Under the pieces are notes generated by a model, which saw only the letters and a program-made list of their open reading frames with translations, made no database searches and was not told the origin of the DNA. DNA of 32,584 nt from Candidatus Liptonbacteria bacterium (GTDB lineage Bacteria > Patescibacteriota > Minisyncoccia > UBA6257 > 2-01-FULL-56-20), in the NCBI GenBank assembly GCA_016194445.1, contig JACQBP010000029.1:1-32584 (forward strand). Direction: 5' to 3'. How positions within the stretch are numbered: position 1 is the stretch's first letter; every line of letters starts with the position of its first letter. The translations under genes were made by a program, and so were the position numbers. Shown one piece after another: positions 10,374 through 19,498 of this stretch.

Positions 10374-10405
10374 ATAAAAAACTCCCCATCGCGAGGAGTT
10401 TTTTA
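10374..10405 (-). terminator. Rho-independent terminator (bidirectional look)
   Basis: AAAAAACTCC-ccatcgcga-GGAGTTTTTT between the pilin stop and the A2M gene. Confidence 0.7.
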
Positions 10406-10425
10406 CTAACTAAATAATTTTAGAT

Positions 10426-10983
10426 TTACCGTGTTATCGAGATAGTCTGACCAATCTCTGCCCCCGGCGCGCTTACAGTGTATCGTCCTGTCGCATCCAC
10501 TCTCACGTTATATTGGGTGTTGTAGTTTGCGTTGTCTGTCCAGATTCCGTTAGTTGGATCAACGGGAAGTTGCGAAGCAATATATGTGGGCACTAGACAA
10601 GACATATCGATAACTGCGGTAACTGGTGCAACTGCTACGACGGGAGAACCAGCAATAACGCCGACGGCAATCGTTGAAGTTGTATCTACAGTCAAAGCCG
10701 GGCAACCTGCCACTACTGGAAATATTCCTTTATTGTCTGCCACCCTCTGCCCAATCGCATCCAAAATCGTAGTTACATTACTCTCACGTTGCGAGTTGCG
10801 AGCTTGCGCGAACTGTCTTGACGGATTGATGGCTACGAGCACCACTCCCGCCAAAACCGCGATAATGCCAATCACGACTAAAATTTCTATAAGGGTAAAA
10901 CCTTTCCTTTTATTAACTTTATTCACAAATTGTAATTCTCGTTCATCACTCGACCTTTCATCATAGTTTAGAGTGTATAGCAT
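10426..10983 (-). CDS. Type IV pilin (prepilin-type N-terminal motif)
   Basis: KRKGFTLIEILVVIGIIAVLAGVVLVAINP..., G|FxxxE prepilin cleavage motif; the true start may be internal. Confidence 0.88.
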   Translation of the reverse strand: MLYTLNYDERSSDERELQFVNKVNKRKGFTLIEILVVIGIIAVLAGVVLVAINPSRQFAQARNSQRESNVTTILDAIGQRVADNKGIFPVVAGCPALTVDTTSTIAVGVIAGSPVVAVAPVTAVIDMSCLVPTYIASQLPVDPTNGIWTDNANYNTQYNVRVDATGRYTVSAPGAEIGQTISITR

Positions 10984-11021
10984 CTTTCGAAAAATTTTTC
11001 AAATCACCAGCCATAAATAAC

Positions 11022-11432
11022 CTAAGTTTGATTGGGCACTTCTTCCCAGGAAATAACGTTCAAATTCACATTCCCAGCCATAATCACTAAATTTGTGACC
11101 GCCCGCTCCAACCCGCTCTGGGGAAATTCCGCTCTAGTTTTAATGGTAACCTGACCACCACTGGTTGACACGGGCAGAATCGCGCACGCCAAATTTTCCA
11201 CCGAGATCGTTTCGTTTCCGAGATATCCTCGATTCGTCGCAAGCTTCAGAAGCGCGGTGGTCGCGCACGCCTCGGCGAGCGCTAAACTCCGTTCTTTGTA
11301 TTCCACCTCGAGCGTATTGAAACGCGCAAAAAAACCGGTCAACCCAAGAGAAAGCGTCACGGTTAACAAAAGCACCGAGACGACCACGGCTGAAGTGAGG
11401 GCGATAAAACCCTTCCGCGCTTGTAAGTTCAT
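11022..11432 (-). CDS. Pilin-like minor component lacking Glu5 (PilX/GspK-like position)
   Basis: MNLQARKGFIALTSAVVVSVLLLTVTLSLG...; G|FIALT N-terminal helix; sits in a minor pilin cluster. Confidence 0.6.
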   Translation of the reverse strand: MNLQARKGFIALTSAVVVSVLLLTVTLSLGLTGFFARFNTLEVEYKERSLALAEACATTALLKLATNRGYLGNETISVENLACAILPVSTSGGQVTIKTRAEFPQSGLERAVTNLVIMAGNVNLNVISWEEVPNQT

Positions 11433-11893
11433 TGCCTTAAATATCGCGTCACATCAAAAGTCTGGCTCTCCGAAAGATTCGCGAGAGTAATTTGAACGCG
11501 AACGGTTTTTCGGCTCGAATTGTAAGTGAAGGCAACGCTCGTCACCTGCACGCTCGCGCTGTTAAGCGGCGTCGCGCTTTTATTGCCGCGCTGAAGGAGA
11601 AGATTCCCGGTGTCGTATGTAAAAACCAGCGGATTATCCACGAGCGGAAGACTTGGCTTCACCATTTGCAGCGAGGAAGCGGAAGGCACGGAAACTGCGC
11701 CGGCGCCGGTGAGCGCCCAGTTAATTTTCCGCAATAAAAACTCTGCCTCTTCGTTTACGACCACCCGACTTTGAAGTCGGCTGCTGCCTTCGATAATGGT
11801 GTAGGTCGCAACGAGCAACCCGCCCACCACAAGCGAAAAAAGACCCATGTAGACTATTACTTCAATTAGGGTGAATCCGTTTTTGTTAATCAT
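11429..11893 (-). CDS. Prepilin-type minor pilin (PulJ/GspJ-like)
   Basis: NKNGFTLIEVIVYMGLFSLVVGGLLVATYT; overlaps its neighbours by 4 nt on each side. Confidence 0.78.
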   Translation of the reverse strand: MINKNGFTLIEVIVYMGLFSLVVGGLLVATYTIIEGSSRLQSRVVVNEEAEFLLRKINWALTGAGAVSVPSASSLQMVKPSLPLVDNPLVFTYDTGNLLLQRGNKSATPLNSASVQVTSVAFTYNSSRKTVRVQITLANLSESQTFDVTRYLRQ

Positions 11894-13467
11894 TGACTAT
11901 AGAGAACCCGAAGAGCGTCGTTTGATTCGTTGGCCGTGTAAATTCGATCCGCCTCGTAATCAAGATCAACAGTTTTTTGAGAGAAATTAAAAACATTGAC
12001 GTCCCGCCGTTTGATATTGCTTAAATCAGATACGTCCCATACCTGAAACGGTTGAGTAGAATCCGTTGTGCCAACAAATGCTAACCCCCCAACCACCCTT
12101 AAACCTCTGATCGCCGCCCCGGTTTTCATCTGGATATCGATCGAACTTTTAATGGAAGGGGAGGTTGGATTACTAACGTCAAGAATGAATAAGTCATCCC
12201 CGCTTCCCTTATCTTTGCCGAGGTAAAGATAATTTCCCAGCACCCAAATCACTTCGGCGTCTTCATTCCCGCCCACATCGATCGAGGTTAACACAGCTGG
12301 AGATGCTGGATTAGAAACATCCAACACGAAAATATCTTTGGTATTTCCGGAAGTGGCTAGATACGCGATCCGTTTTTTTGTTCCGCCGACCAGTTGGTCA
12401 CGCACAATGATGTTGTTAACATTGTGATTGAGTTCAATACTTCCCTTCCATTGAGGGTTCGATGGATCGGCGACGTCGTAAATATGAAATTCTTTGCCGG
12501 CAGTCCGATGCGTGCCCATATAAACATAAGAACTGTAGTAGTAAATACTTCTTCCTTGGGGAGATGCCCCGGCCACCCCGGGCAGCGTCCGCTCTGCCGA
12601 AGCAATAAGACTTGGCCCGCTGCTTAAATCTTTCGGCATTTTTATCACCTGGAGCTGTTTGTAGGGCGCCGTCTTATTGTTATTAGCCACAAACGAATAG
12701 TAATAATCATCTGCATAAAGAGCGGTATCAACATCGTTTGCGCCATCAGGACTCGTATCAAGTTTACCTAATAAAACCGGTGGGTCCGTTACTGTCGCGT
12801 TGCTGGCATCAAAAACATAAAAATCCGCGTCATTGGCGGACGATGGCGCCCCCGTCATAAATACAATTTTATTCTGGACATCAACGCCGGTTGCGGGCGT
12901 ACCGGCTGGATTAAAGTCCACCGAATTGAAACTCAGCGGTGTATCCCACCGCGCCGTTGGCGGATCAGTCGCGCAATCACCTCCCAAAGCCACCACTCCC
13001 TGAATATCCGAAAGGGTAGTGGAAAGTTCTACCCTCTCGGGTCGCGACGGTTCTGTCGTCCAGGTCACGGTGCTCGTTACCTGTTTCTTGCAGGGTGTGA
13101 GATCTGTAGCATCCAAATATTTAGTGTAGATATCTTCTAAAGTTGACGGTATGGAAACCAGTGAGTTGAATCCGAGATTAGCGGTCGAACGTGCTTCTTC
13201 CAACTCTTTCTGGGCGATCAAGAGTGCCTCACTATTAGTTTGGGTGTCAACTGAAGTCGACTGACTGCCAAAAGCCACCATAATCGCCGCCGATGTCGAG
13301 AGGACTAAAACTCCGAGAGCGACTAACATCTCAAGCGCCGCTTGCCCGGTGGTGAAACTCAGATTTTGAAAGGCTTTAGCCTTCTGAGTTTCTACTATCC
13401 GGGCCTGCCCCGACACCAGATCGAGCACCGTAGCACCCTCCCACTTTCTTTGTACTAATGGTTTCAT
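11890..13467 (-). CDS. Pilin-like N-terminal helix fused to LVIVD-type beta-propeller
   Basis: N-term TG|QAALEMLVALGVLVLSTSAAIMVAFG (G-1/E+5 prepilin signature); C-terminal repeats such as FHIYDVADPSNPQWKGSI, IFVLDVSNPASPAVLTSI, LFILDVSNPTSPSIKSSI, FQVWDVSDLSNIKRRDV. Confidence 0.8.
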   Translation of the reverse strand: MKPLVQRKWEGATVLDLVSGQARIVETQKAKAFQNLSFTTGQAALEMLVALGVLVLSTSAAIMVAFGSQSTSVDTQTNSEALLIAQKELEEARSTANLGFNSLVSIPSTLEDIYTKYLDATDLTPCKKQVTSTVTWTTEPSRPERVELSTTLSDIQGVVALGGDCATDPPTARWDTPLSFNSVDFNPAGTPATGVDVQNKIVFMTGAPSSANDADFYVFDASNATVTDPPVLLGKLDTSPDGANDVDTALYADDYYYSFVANNNKTAPYKQLQVIKMPKDLSSGPSLIASAERTLPGVAGASPQGRSIYYYSSYVYMGTHRTAGKEFHIYDVADPSNPQWKGSIELNHNVNNIIVRDQLVGGTKKRIAYLATSGNTKDIFVLDVSNPASPAVLTSIDVGGNEDAEVIWVLGNYLYLGKDKGSGDDLFILDVSNPTSPSIKSSIDIQMKTGAAIRGLRVVGGLAFVGTTDSTQPFQVWDVSDLSNIKRRDVNVFNFSQKTVDLDYEADRIYTANESNDALRVLYSQ

Positions 13468-13563
13468 ATAAATAATACAGTTCGGCGGAACGACTTAGTT
13501 ACAAGGGTGGCACTATGGAAAGCGCAGTGCTCGGCTCGGTGCGGGGCTTGCCCCTTTTTATTA

Positions 13564-14088
13564 TTACCAACTAATTTGTCCTTCATTGTTGATAGAAATC
13601 ACGGTACTCCGCACACCATCGCTTATCGTAAGCGTGCCCACCGAAGCCGTTACTCCACTCAACTGGTCAAAAACCACGTCTCGAGGCAAAGCTGGGTTAC
13701 CCGCAAGTGTAACAGCGCCGGAAGGAATGATAACTTGATTGAATGGATCCGCGCTCACATAGGCACTACCTTGAAAAATGACATACTCATTCGGCTCAAT
13801 ATGAACTCCGTGTTTCACTTCATTGATGTTTACCATTGACTCTAAACGCGCTTTTTGAAGTGCGCTTACAAAAGTGCTCCGTTCCGAACGATAAGAGTAA
13901 CTGCGATACACATCCATTCCCACCCACAGCCCCAGGCCAGCGAGAAATGCCACAATCGCGACCACCATCACAATCTCAATCATGGTAAACCCGGACACCA
14001 AACGAGAAACACTAAGGGGCGGAGTGGTTGGGACTCTTTCTCGTTCTGGTGTCTGGATAAACCCAGCCCCACTTTTAATATGTTTCAT
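13564..14088 (-). CDS. Prepilin-type protein (GspH/FimT-like)
   Basis: VSGFTMIEIVMVVAIVAFLAGLGLWVGMDVYRSY..., small beta-rich C-terminus. Confidence 0.8.
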   Translation of the reverse strand: MKHIKSGAGFIQTPERERVPTTPPLSVSRLVSGFTMIEIVMVVAIVAFLAGLGLWVGMDVYRSYSYRSERSTFVSALQKARLESMVNINEVKHGVHIEPNEYVIFQGSAYVSADPFNQVIIPSGAVTLAGNPALPRDVVFDQLSGVTASVGTLTISDGVRSTVISINNEGQISW

Positions 14089-14112
14089 GCTTCATGCTCC
14101 ACGATTCACGAT

Positions 14113-15171
14113 CTAGGGATGAATGTGTTGGGTAACTTCATAGATTGGAGTAATAATGGAAACCGCGATGAAACCGACCACCGCCCCCATCATAATCATG
14201 AGTATCGGCTCGAGACTAGTTGATAAATTCTTAGTGAGCATATCCACTTCGTTCTCGTAAAGTTCGGCGATAAAAAGCAGAGTCTCGCTTAGATTGCCGG
14301 TTGTCTCGCCCACCGCGACCATTTGAGCCAGAATCAGCGGGAAAATGCGACTATTGCGTTCCAGATGAGTCGATATTTTTTCCCCCTTCAATAGGTTATG
14401 AGATATTGCCTCGATTTCCCTCTTATAAACAAGGTTTTTCATAGTCTTGCCGGTGATCCGAGTGGCCTCCACTACCAAAATTTGACTTTTAAGGAGTAGA
14501 CCCATCGTTCGACAAAAATTAGCCATATGATAGCTCTGCGAAATCCTGCCAAAAAGTGGAATTCTTAAAATCAAATCGTCAAAAATGATTTTAAATTTAG
14601 GTTGGCGATAAAGAAAAATAAAAGCGGCCCCGATTACTGTCAAACTCAAAAAAATATATCCGCCATAGTGAATAAAAACGCTACTTATAAAAATCAGCGC
14701 TCGTGTCGTAAACGGCAACTCAAATTTGAAACTCGCAAAAACCGGCAAAATTTTCGGAAAAATAAAAACTGTCAAAAGCACGCTAAGTGCCACGGTCGCG
14801 ACCACCACAATCGCTGGATACACCATCGCCCCCACCACTTTTCTTTTCAATTCCTGTTTTTTCTTGAGCTCTTCCGCTAAATAATTTAAGTTCCCTTCAA
14901 GCGTGCCGCTCAACTCCCCCACTCTTACCACGTTGACAGCGAACTCTCCAAAAACTTTTTGAAATGATTCGAGGCTCGACGACAAAAACTTGCCCCGCTC
15001 TACGTCCGCCGCAATTTGCGAAAAAATCTTAGTGGCGGCGCGGGAGCCGGCTTGACCTTTTAGCATTTTGAGACTGTCAAGGAGCGGGATGCCAGCTTTC
15101 ACTAAAATCGCCATCCGCTTCGCGAACATGATCTTGTCCTGCGTCGAAAGTCGATCCAAAAATTTATTCAT
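14113..15171 (-). CDS. pilC: Type IV pilus / type II secretion inner-membrane platform protein PilC/GspF
   Basis: MNKFLDRLSTQDKIMFAKRMAILVKAGIPLLDSLKML...; two GspF-type halves with TM segments. The ORF track extends the start to 15237, but MNKFLD at 15171 is more likely. Confidence 0.9.
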   Translation of the reverse strand: MNKFLDRLSTQDKIMFAKRMAILVKAGIPLLDSLKMLKGQAGSRAATKIFSQIAADVERGKFLSSSLESFQKVFGEFAVNVVRVGELSGTLEGNLNYLAEELKKKQELKRKVVGAMVYPAIVVVATVALSVLLTVFIFPKILPVFASFKFELPFTTRALIFISSVFIHYGGYIFLSLTVIGAAFIFLYRQPKFKIIFDDLILRIPLFGRISQSYHMANFCRTMGLLLKSQILVVEATRITGKTMKNLVYKREIEAISHNLLKGEKISTHLERNSRIFPLILAQMVAVGETTGNLSETLLFIAELYENEVDMLTKNLSTSLEPILMIMMGAVVGFIAVSIITPIYEVTQHIHP

Positions 15172-16381
15172 GCAGTAGGCGTAATACTTCCTCGAGTGTG
15201 GTGATGCCAGCCTTCGCTTTCGCGATGCCATCCTCAAACATCGGCACCATCCCTTGTTCGATCGCCACTTTCCTAATTTTATCCGCGGTGGCTTTGCGAA
15301 GCACCGCTTCCCGAACCGGCCCGTCCACTAAAAGCACCTCTTGTACGCCAATCCGTCCTTGATATCCACTTTTACCGCATTTCTGGCAACCGTGTCCTTG
15401 ATAAAAGGTTTGTTGCGTCTCGAGGAGATGAGCTGGGAGCACCTCCCGAAGACTTTTCGCCTCTGCCGGCGTAATCTCTTTTTCTTTTTTGCACCGAGAA
15501 CAAATTTTCCGCACTAAGCGCTGACCGATTGCGATGTTCACGGTTGAAGAAATGAGATAAGATTCGATTTTCATGTCTAGTAACCGTGGTAACGTGGTCG
15601 CGGCGTCGTTGGTGTGAAGCGTTGAAAGTAGTAAGTGGCCAGTTAAAGCGGTATTGACAGCAATGCCAGCCGTTTCCGCATCGCGAATCTCGCCCACCAT
15701 AATGATATTAGGATCCTGCCGCAGGATTGAGCGCAAACCGTTAGCAAAGGTGAGTCCCGACCGCGGGTTTGCTTGAATCTGGTTGATGCCGCGAATCGCG
15801 TACTCCACCGGATCTTCAATAGTGATAATCGAAACACTCCTGGTGTTTAAAATCTTGATAAGCGTGTAGAGAGTGGTCGTCTTCCCCGAACCCGTGGGGC
15901 CAGTGGCGAGGATCATCCCATACGGCTTATGAATGGCTCGCAGTATCTTTTTCTGATTTTCTTCACTAAAACCCAGGTTCCCAAGCGCAAACTCCTCCTC
16001 TTGATCAACGAGAAGACGCATCACGGCGTTCTCCTCATAAAAAGTCGGGATAATCGACACTCGAACATCAATCGGTTTCCGATCTTCCCGCAAAAGATAG
16101 CGGAAGCGACCATCTTGAGGAGCTTGGTGTTCGTCCGTCCTAAGATGAGCCAAGATTTTAATGCGCGAGAGCACTTCCGCGTACATTTCCCGCCTAAAAG
16201 TATGCGCGTCGTGGAGCACTCCATCGATGCGAAAACGAATCTGCACTTGTTCGTCTTCTGGGTCGAGGTGAACATCCGAAGCTCGAAGATGGTAGGCATC
16301 CTCAACCAAGCAGTCTACAAAGTTAATGATCGAAAGCTTAGCCCCCTGCTCTAGTTCTCTTTGGGTGTGGGTAGCGATCAT
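15164..16381 (-). CDS. pilB: Type IV pilus assembly ATPase PilB/GspE (short form)
   Basis: Walker A GPTGSGKTTT, Asp box IITIEDPVEY, VGEIRDAETA, C-terminal zinc motif CSRCKK...CQKCGKSGYQGRIGVQEVL; only 405 aa. Confidence 0.93.
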   Translation of the reverse strand: MIATHTQRELEQGAKLSIINFVDCLVEDAYHLRASDVHLDPEDEQVQIRFRIDGVLHDAHTFRREMYAEVLSRIKILAHLRTDEHQAPQDGRFRYLLREDRKPIDVRVSIIPTFYEENAVMRLLVDQEEEFALGNLGFSEENQKKILRAIHKPYGMILATGPTGSGKTTTLYTLIKILNTRSVSIITIEDPVEYAIRGINQIQANPRSGLTFANGLRSILRQDPNIIMVGEIRDAETAGIAVNTALTGHLLLSTLHTNDAATTLPRLLDMKIESYLISSTVNIAIGQRLVRKICSRCKKEKEITPAEAKSLREVLPAHLLETQQTFYQGHGCQKCGKSGYQGRIGVQEVLLVDGPVREAVLRKATADKIRKVAIEQGMVPMFEDGIAKAKAGITTLEEVLRLLHE

Positions 16382-16600
16382 GGAAGAAAGTATACTCTAA
16401 TCATGGAATACTACCCTAGCTAGCCCGCCTTGTGAAGTCTCGCCAGGCTTAGCCCAGATTTACCCCTACACCAAACGGGGGTTTGCGCCGTCAACACTAT
16501 CTTTTTTCGATCCCCTTTCCGGTGTGCGGGTTTACAAGCTAATCTAGCTTAAAACTGCTCCTTCCTTTTCTTCACAAGCCATCCCCAGCGCGATCGCTTG

Positions 16601-16721
16601 CCCAGCACCACAAGTAGGACACTTCCATCAGTTACGGTTTAGTTAGAAACTATGTTTTGACGTAAGTCTGGTGTAGAGTATATGGAGAGTATGAAGCCAT
16701 AACCCCGCTTGTGGTGCTGGG
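16601..16721. mobile_element. MITE-like element, copy 1 (CTTG target duplication)
   Basis: TIR CCCAGCACCACAAG.../...CTTGTGGTGCTGGG; flanked by CTTG at 16597-16600 and 16722-16725; 121 bp. Confidence 0.75.
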
Positions 16722-16828
16722 CTTGCCTATTCATAATTCATGTTTTAGAATAACCAAATACGTAGGAATTTCCCTGGGTCGAGGGGAAAAAACAAATCAT
16801 TATTAATTATCCATATCAACAAAAAAAT

Positions 16829-17668
16829 ATGTTTAAATTTTCTCGCTTGGGTAAGCTTGTAATCGTAGCCGCCCTGTTGTCCGTCGGCGTATTTGCGAGC
16901 GTCGCCTACGCGACCCACTCGTGGGGTCCTTACCACTGGGCCCGTACGTCCAATCCCTTCACGGTGAAGCTCGGCGATAATGTCTCCTCCGCGTGGGACT
17001 CATATCTCGCGACCGCTTCGACTGACTGGAGCGTCTCTTCCGTCCTCGACACCACCGTCGTGGCTGGTAACGCCGGTAGTAATCTTAGACGGTGTCGAGC
17101 AACCAACGGCCGCGTGGAAGTCTGCAATACTACCTATGGCAACACTGGCTGGCTCGGCGTCGCCTCGATTTGGGTCGATAGCTCCAATCACATCACCCAA
17201 GGCACGGTGAAGTTAAACGACACCTACTTCAACACTGCCACTTACAACACCCCCGATTGGAGACAGTTCGTGACTTGTCAAGAAGTGGGTCACACTTTCG
17301 GACTTGACCATCAGGATACCAACTTCTCGAATACCAACCTCGGCACTTGCATGGACTACACCAATGATCCAAGTGGTACGGCTGGTACGAACGGCACTCT
17401 GAACAACGAACATCCCAATCAGCACGACTACGACGAACTCGCAATCATCTACAACCACCTCGATAGCTACACCACCCTCGCCGCCTTACTGCCTCCGGCT
17501 CCAGCTGGACCAGGCAAGAGCGGACGTGCAGACACAGACCTCTCCGATCCCGGCGAGTGGGGCACAATCCTCCGACATGATGGCAAGGGTCATCCTTCGC
17601 TCTACGGCCGCGACTTGGGCCACGGTGAAAAAGTCTTCACCTTCGTCTTCTGGGCCAACGAAAAATAA
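16829..17668 (+). CDS. Secreted metzincin-like zinc protease-family protein
   Basis: Signal peptide MFKFSRLGKLVIVAALLSVGVFASVAYA; CQEVGHTFGLDHQD resembles HExxHxxGxxH with H->Q; downstream TCMDYTNDP resembles a Met-turn. Confidence 0.75.
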   Translation: MFKFSRLGKLVIVAALLSVGVFASVAYATHSWGPYHWARTSNPFTVKLGDNVSSAWDSYLATASTDWSVSSVLDTTVVAGNAGSNLRRCRATNGRVEVCNTTYGNTGWLGVASIWVDSSNHITQGTVKLNDTYFNTATYNTPDWRQFVTCQEVGHTFGLDHQDTNFSNTNLGTCMDYTNDPSGTAGTNGTLNNEHPNQHDYDELAIIYNHLDSYTTLAALLPPAPAGPGKSGRADTDLSDPGEWGTILRHDGKGHPSLYGRDLGHGEKVFTFVFWANEK

Positions 17669-17683
17669 CCCTGAAAAGCCTGA

Positions 17684-17722
17684 ATTCAAAAACCGCCCCG
17701 AGCTCGTCGAAGGGCGGTTTTT
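17684..17722 (+). terminator. Terminator containing a GAGCTCGTCGAAGG repeat-type word
   Basis: AAAAACCGCCC-cgagctcgtcgaa-GGGCGGTTTTT after the metzincin-like stop. Confidence 0.75.
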
Positions 17723-17747
17723 GATTGGATCAATCATTCTTCCACAC

Positions 17748-19379
17748 TTAACTCACTCGGCGTTTGGCTACCTTTCTTTCGTTTTCCGTTAGATACATTT
17801 TTCGAATGCGAACGCTCTTCGGCGTTACCTCCACCATCTCATCGTCGCCGATATACGCAAGCGCGTCTTCCAAAGTTAGCTCGAGCGGCACTTCCAGTTG
17901 ATCGGCCAGTCCTTCATTTTTCGCGCGGAAATTGTTGAGTTGTTTGGTCTTGCAAACATTCACCCCAATGTCCCCCGCTTTCGCGTTTTGCCCCACCACC
18001 ATCCCTTCGTAAATCTGCACCCCGTCCCCAATAAAAAGTTTGCCTCTCCCTTGCGCTCCGACCAGTCCGTAGTTATTTGAAACTCCCGTTTCAACCGCCA
18101 CAAGTGATCCGTGTGTCGTGAGTCCAATCTCGCCCTTATATTCCTCGTAACCTAAAAAAATGCTGTTCATAATAGCAGTGCCCTTAGTATTAGTCAAAAA
18201 ATCTCCCCGCGAACCGATGAGTGCTCGCATCGGCGCCACAAAATCCATATACACGTGTGCCTGATCCACGTGCATATCTTTCATCGTCGCGGCCCGCTTG
18301 CCCATCATTTCAATAATAACCCCCGAATACTTCTCCGGCGCTTCGATGGATGTGAGCTCCATCGGCTCCATTTTTTTATTGTTGATTTCTTTAAAAATCA
18401 CCTGCGGCTTCGAAACTTCAATCTCGTAACCCTCCCGCCTCATTTTTTCAATCAAAATGGCCAAATGAAGTTCTCCTCTTCCGGCTAAAACCCACCGATC
18501 GGCCGCCTCGGTTGAAATAATTTTGAGCGCCACATCATGGTCGGCTCATCAATCTCAATAATTGGCAGAGCCACTGGATTTTTTGCATCCGCAATCGTCT
18601 CGCCGATTGAAATGTCCGGAATCCCAGCCACCGCCAAAATGTCTCCCGGAGAAACTTCTTCGACATCTACCCGGCTCAACCCTTCGAAAATCATGATTGA
18701 ACTTATTTCTCCTTTTTTCACTTCGCCCGCGCGATTAATGTGGGCCACCTGCATCCCTCTCTTTAAAGTGCCTGAATACAGCCGTCCCACCGCCAACTTT
18801 CCTTTATAGTTATCGTAAGTCAGGTTTACGGTGAGCATCTGCAGCGGTTTTGTTTCGTCAATCGTGGGCGCCGAAAAATAGCTGACAATCTTTTCAAAAA
18901 TCGGCTCGATATTTACTCACCCCGAGCTCCAGGAATAAATCATACATGGCGTTTAAAACCCACTCCGGCCGCGCGTGCGGTTTGTCGATTTTATTAATCA
19001 CCAAAATAATTTTATGCCCGGCTTGTATGGCTTTTCTAAGCACAAACTTAGTCTGCGGCATCGGCCCCTCTTTGGCGTCCACCAATATCAAAACCCCGTC
19101 CACCATCCTCATAATCCGCTCCACCTCGCCGCCAAAATCCGCGTGGCCAGGCGTGTCCACGATATTGATTTTATAATCCTTGTAATGAATCGAAGCGTTT
19201 TTAGAAAAAATCGTAATTCCCCGCTCTCTTTCAAGATCGTTCGAATCCATAATGAGTTCCTTCAAACCGTCGGACTTAATTTTAAAATTTTCCGACTGCT
19301 TCAAAAGCGCATCAACCAGTGTGGTCTTGCCGTGGTCAACGTGCGCGATTATAGCGATGTTACGAAGTTCTTGTTTCAT
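17748..19379 (-). pseudogene. typA: Ribosome-associated GTPase TypA/BipA, interrupted by two internal deletions with frameshifts (or assembly errors)
   Basis: Three consecutive ORFs match successive parts of TypA: 18894-19388 ([17 protein letters not shown]...), 18485-18838 plus in-frame upstream codons ([16 protein letters not shown]...EIDEPTM) and 17748-18533 (DVALKIISTEAADRWVLAGRGELHL...). The expected sequence at both junctions is missing. Confidence 0.88.
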
Positions 19380-19393
19380 ATTTAGCAACTTGG

Positions 19394-19458
19394 CCCCGTA
19401 CTGAATTTCGACTATTTTTAAGCTATGTTTTCAAGCTGTCGAAATTCTAGTATCGGGG
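19394..19458 (-). repeat. Bulged hairpin repeat, copy 1 (typA leader)
   Basis: CCCC-GTACT-GAATTTCGAC ... GTCGAAATTCTAGTATCGGGG. Confidence 0.75.
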
Positions 19459-19498
19459 TATTACGTAGTTCCATATTTTTTGATAAATAAAAAGGCCC

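Noticed and set aside
13535-13563. GGGGCTTGCCCC followed by TTTTT between two minus-strand pilin-cluster genes
   Set aside because: The U-tract is on the opposite strand to the operon; it may be a fortuitous hairpin.
16390-16600. Possible structured ncRNA between pilB and the metzincin-like gene (GCCTTGTGAAG ... CTTCACAAGCC)
   Set aside because: One imperfect 11-bp inverted repeat ~130 nt apart is insufficient; no match recognised to tmRNA, 6S or RNase P signatures.
17213-17737. Minus-strand ORFs antisense to the metzincin-like gene
   Set aside because: Shadow ORFs; the plus-strand frame has signal peptide and motif support.
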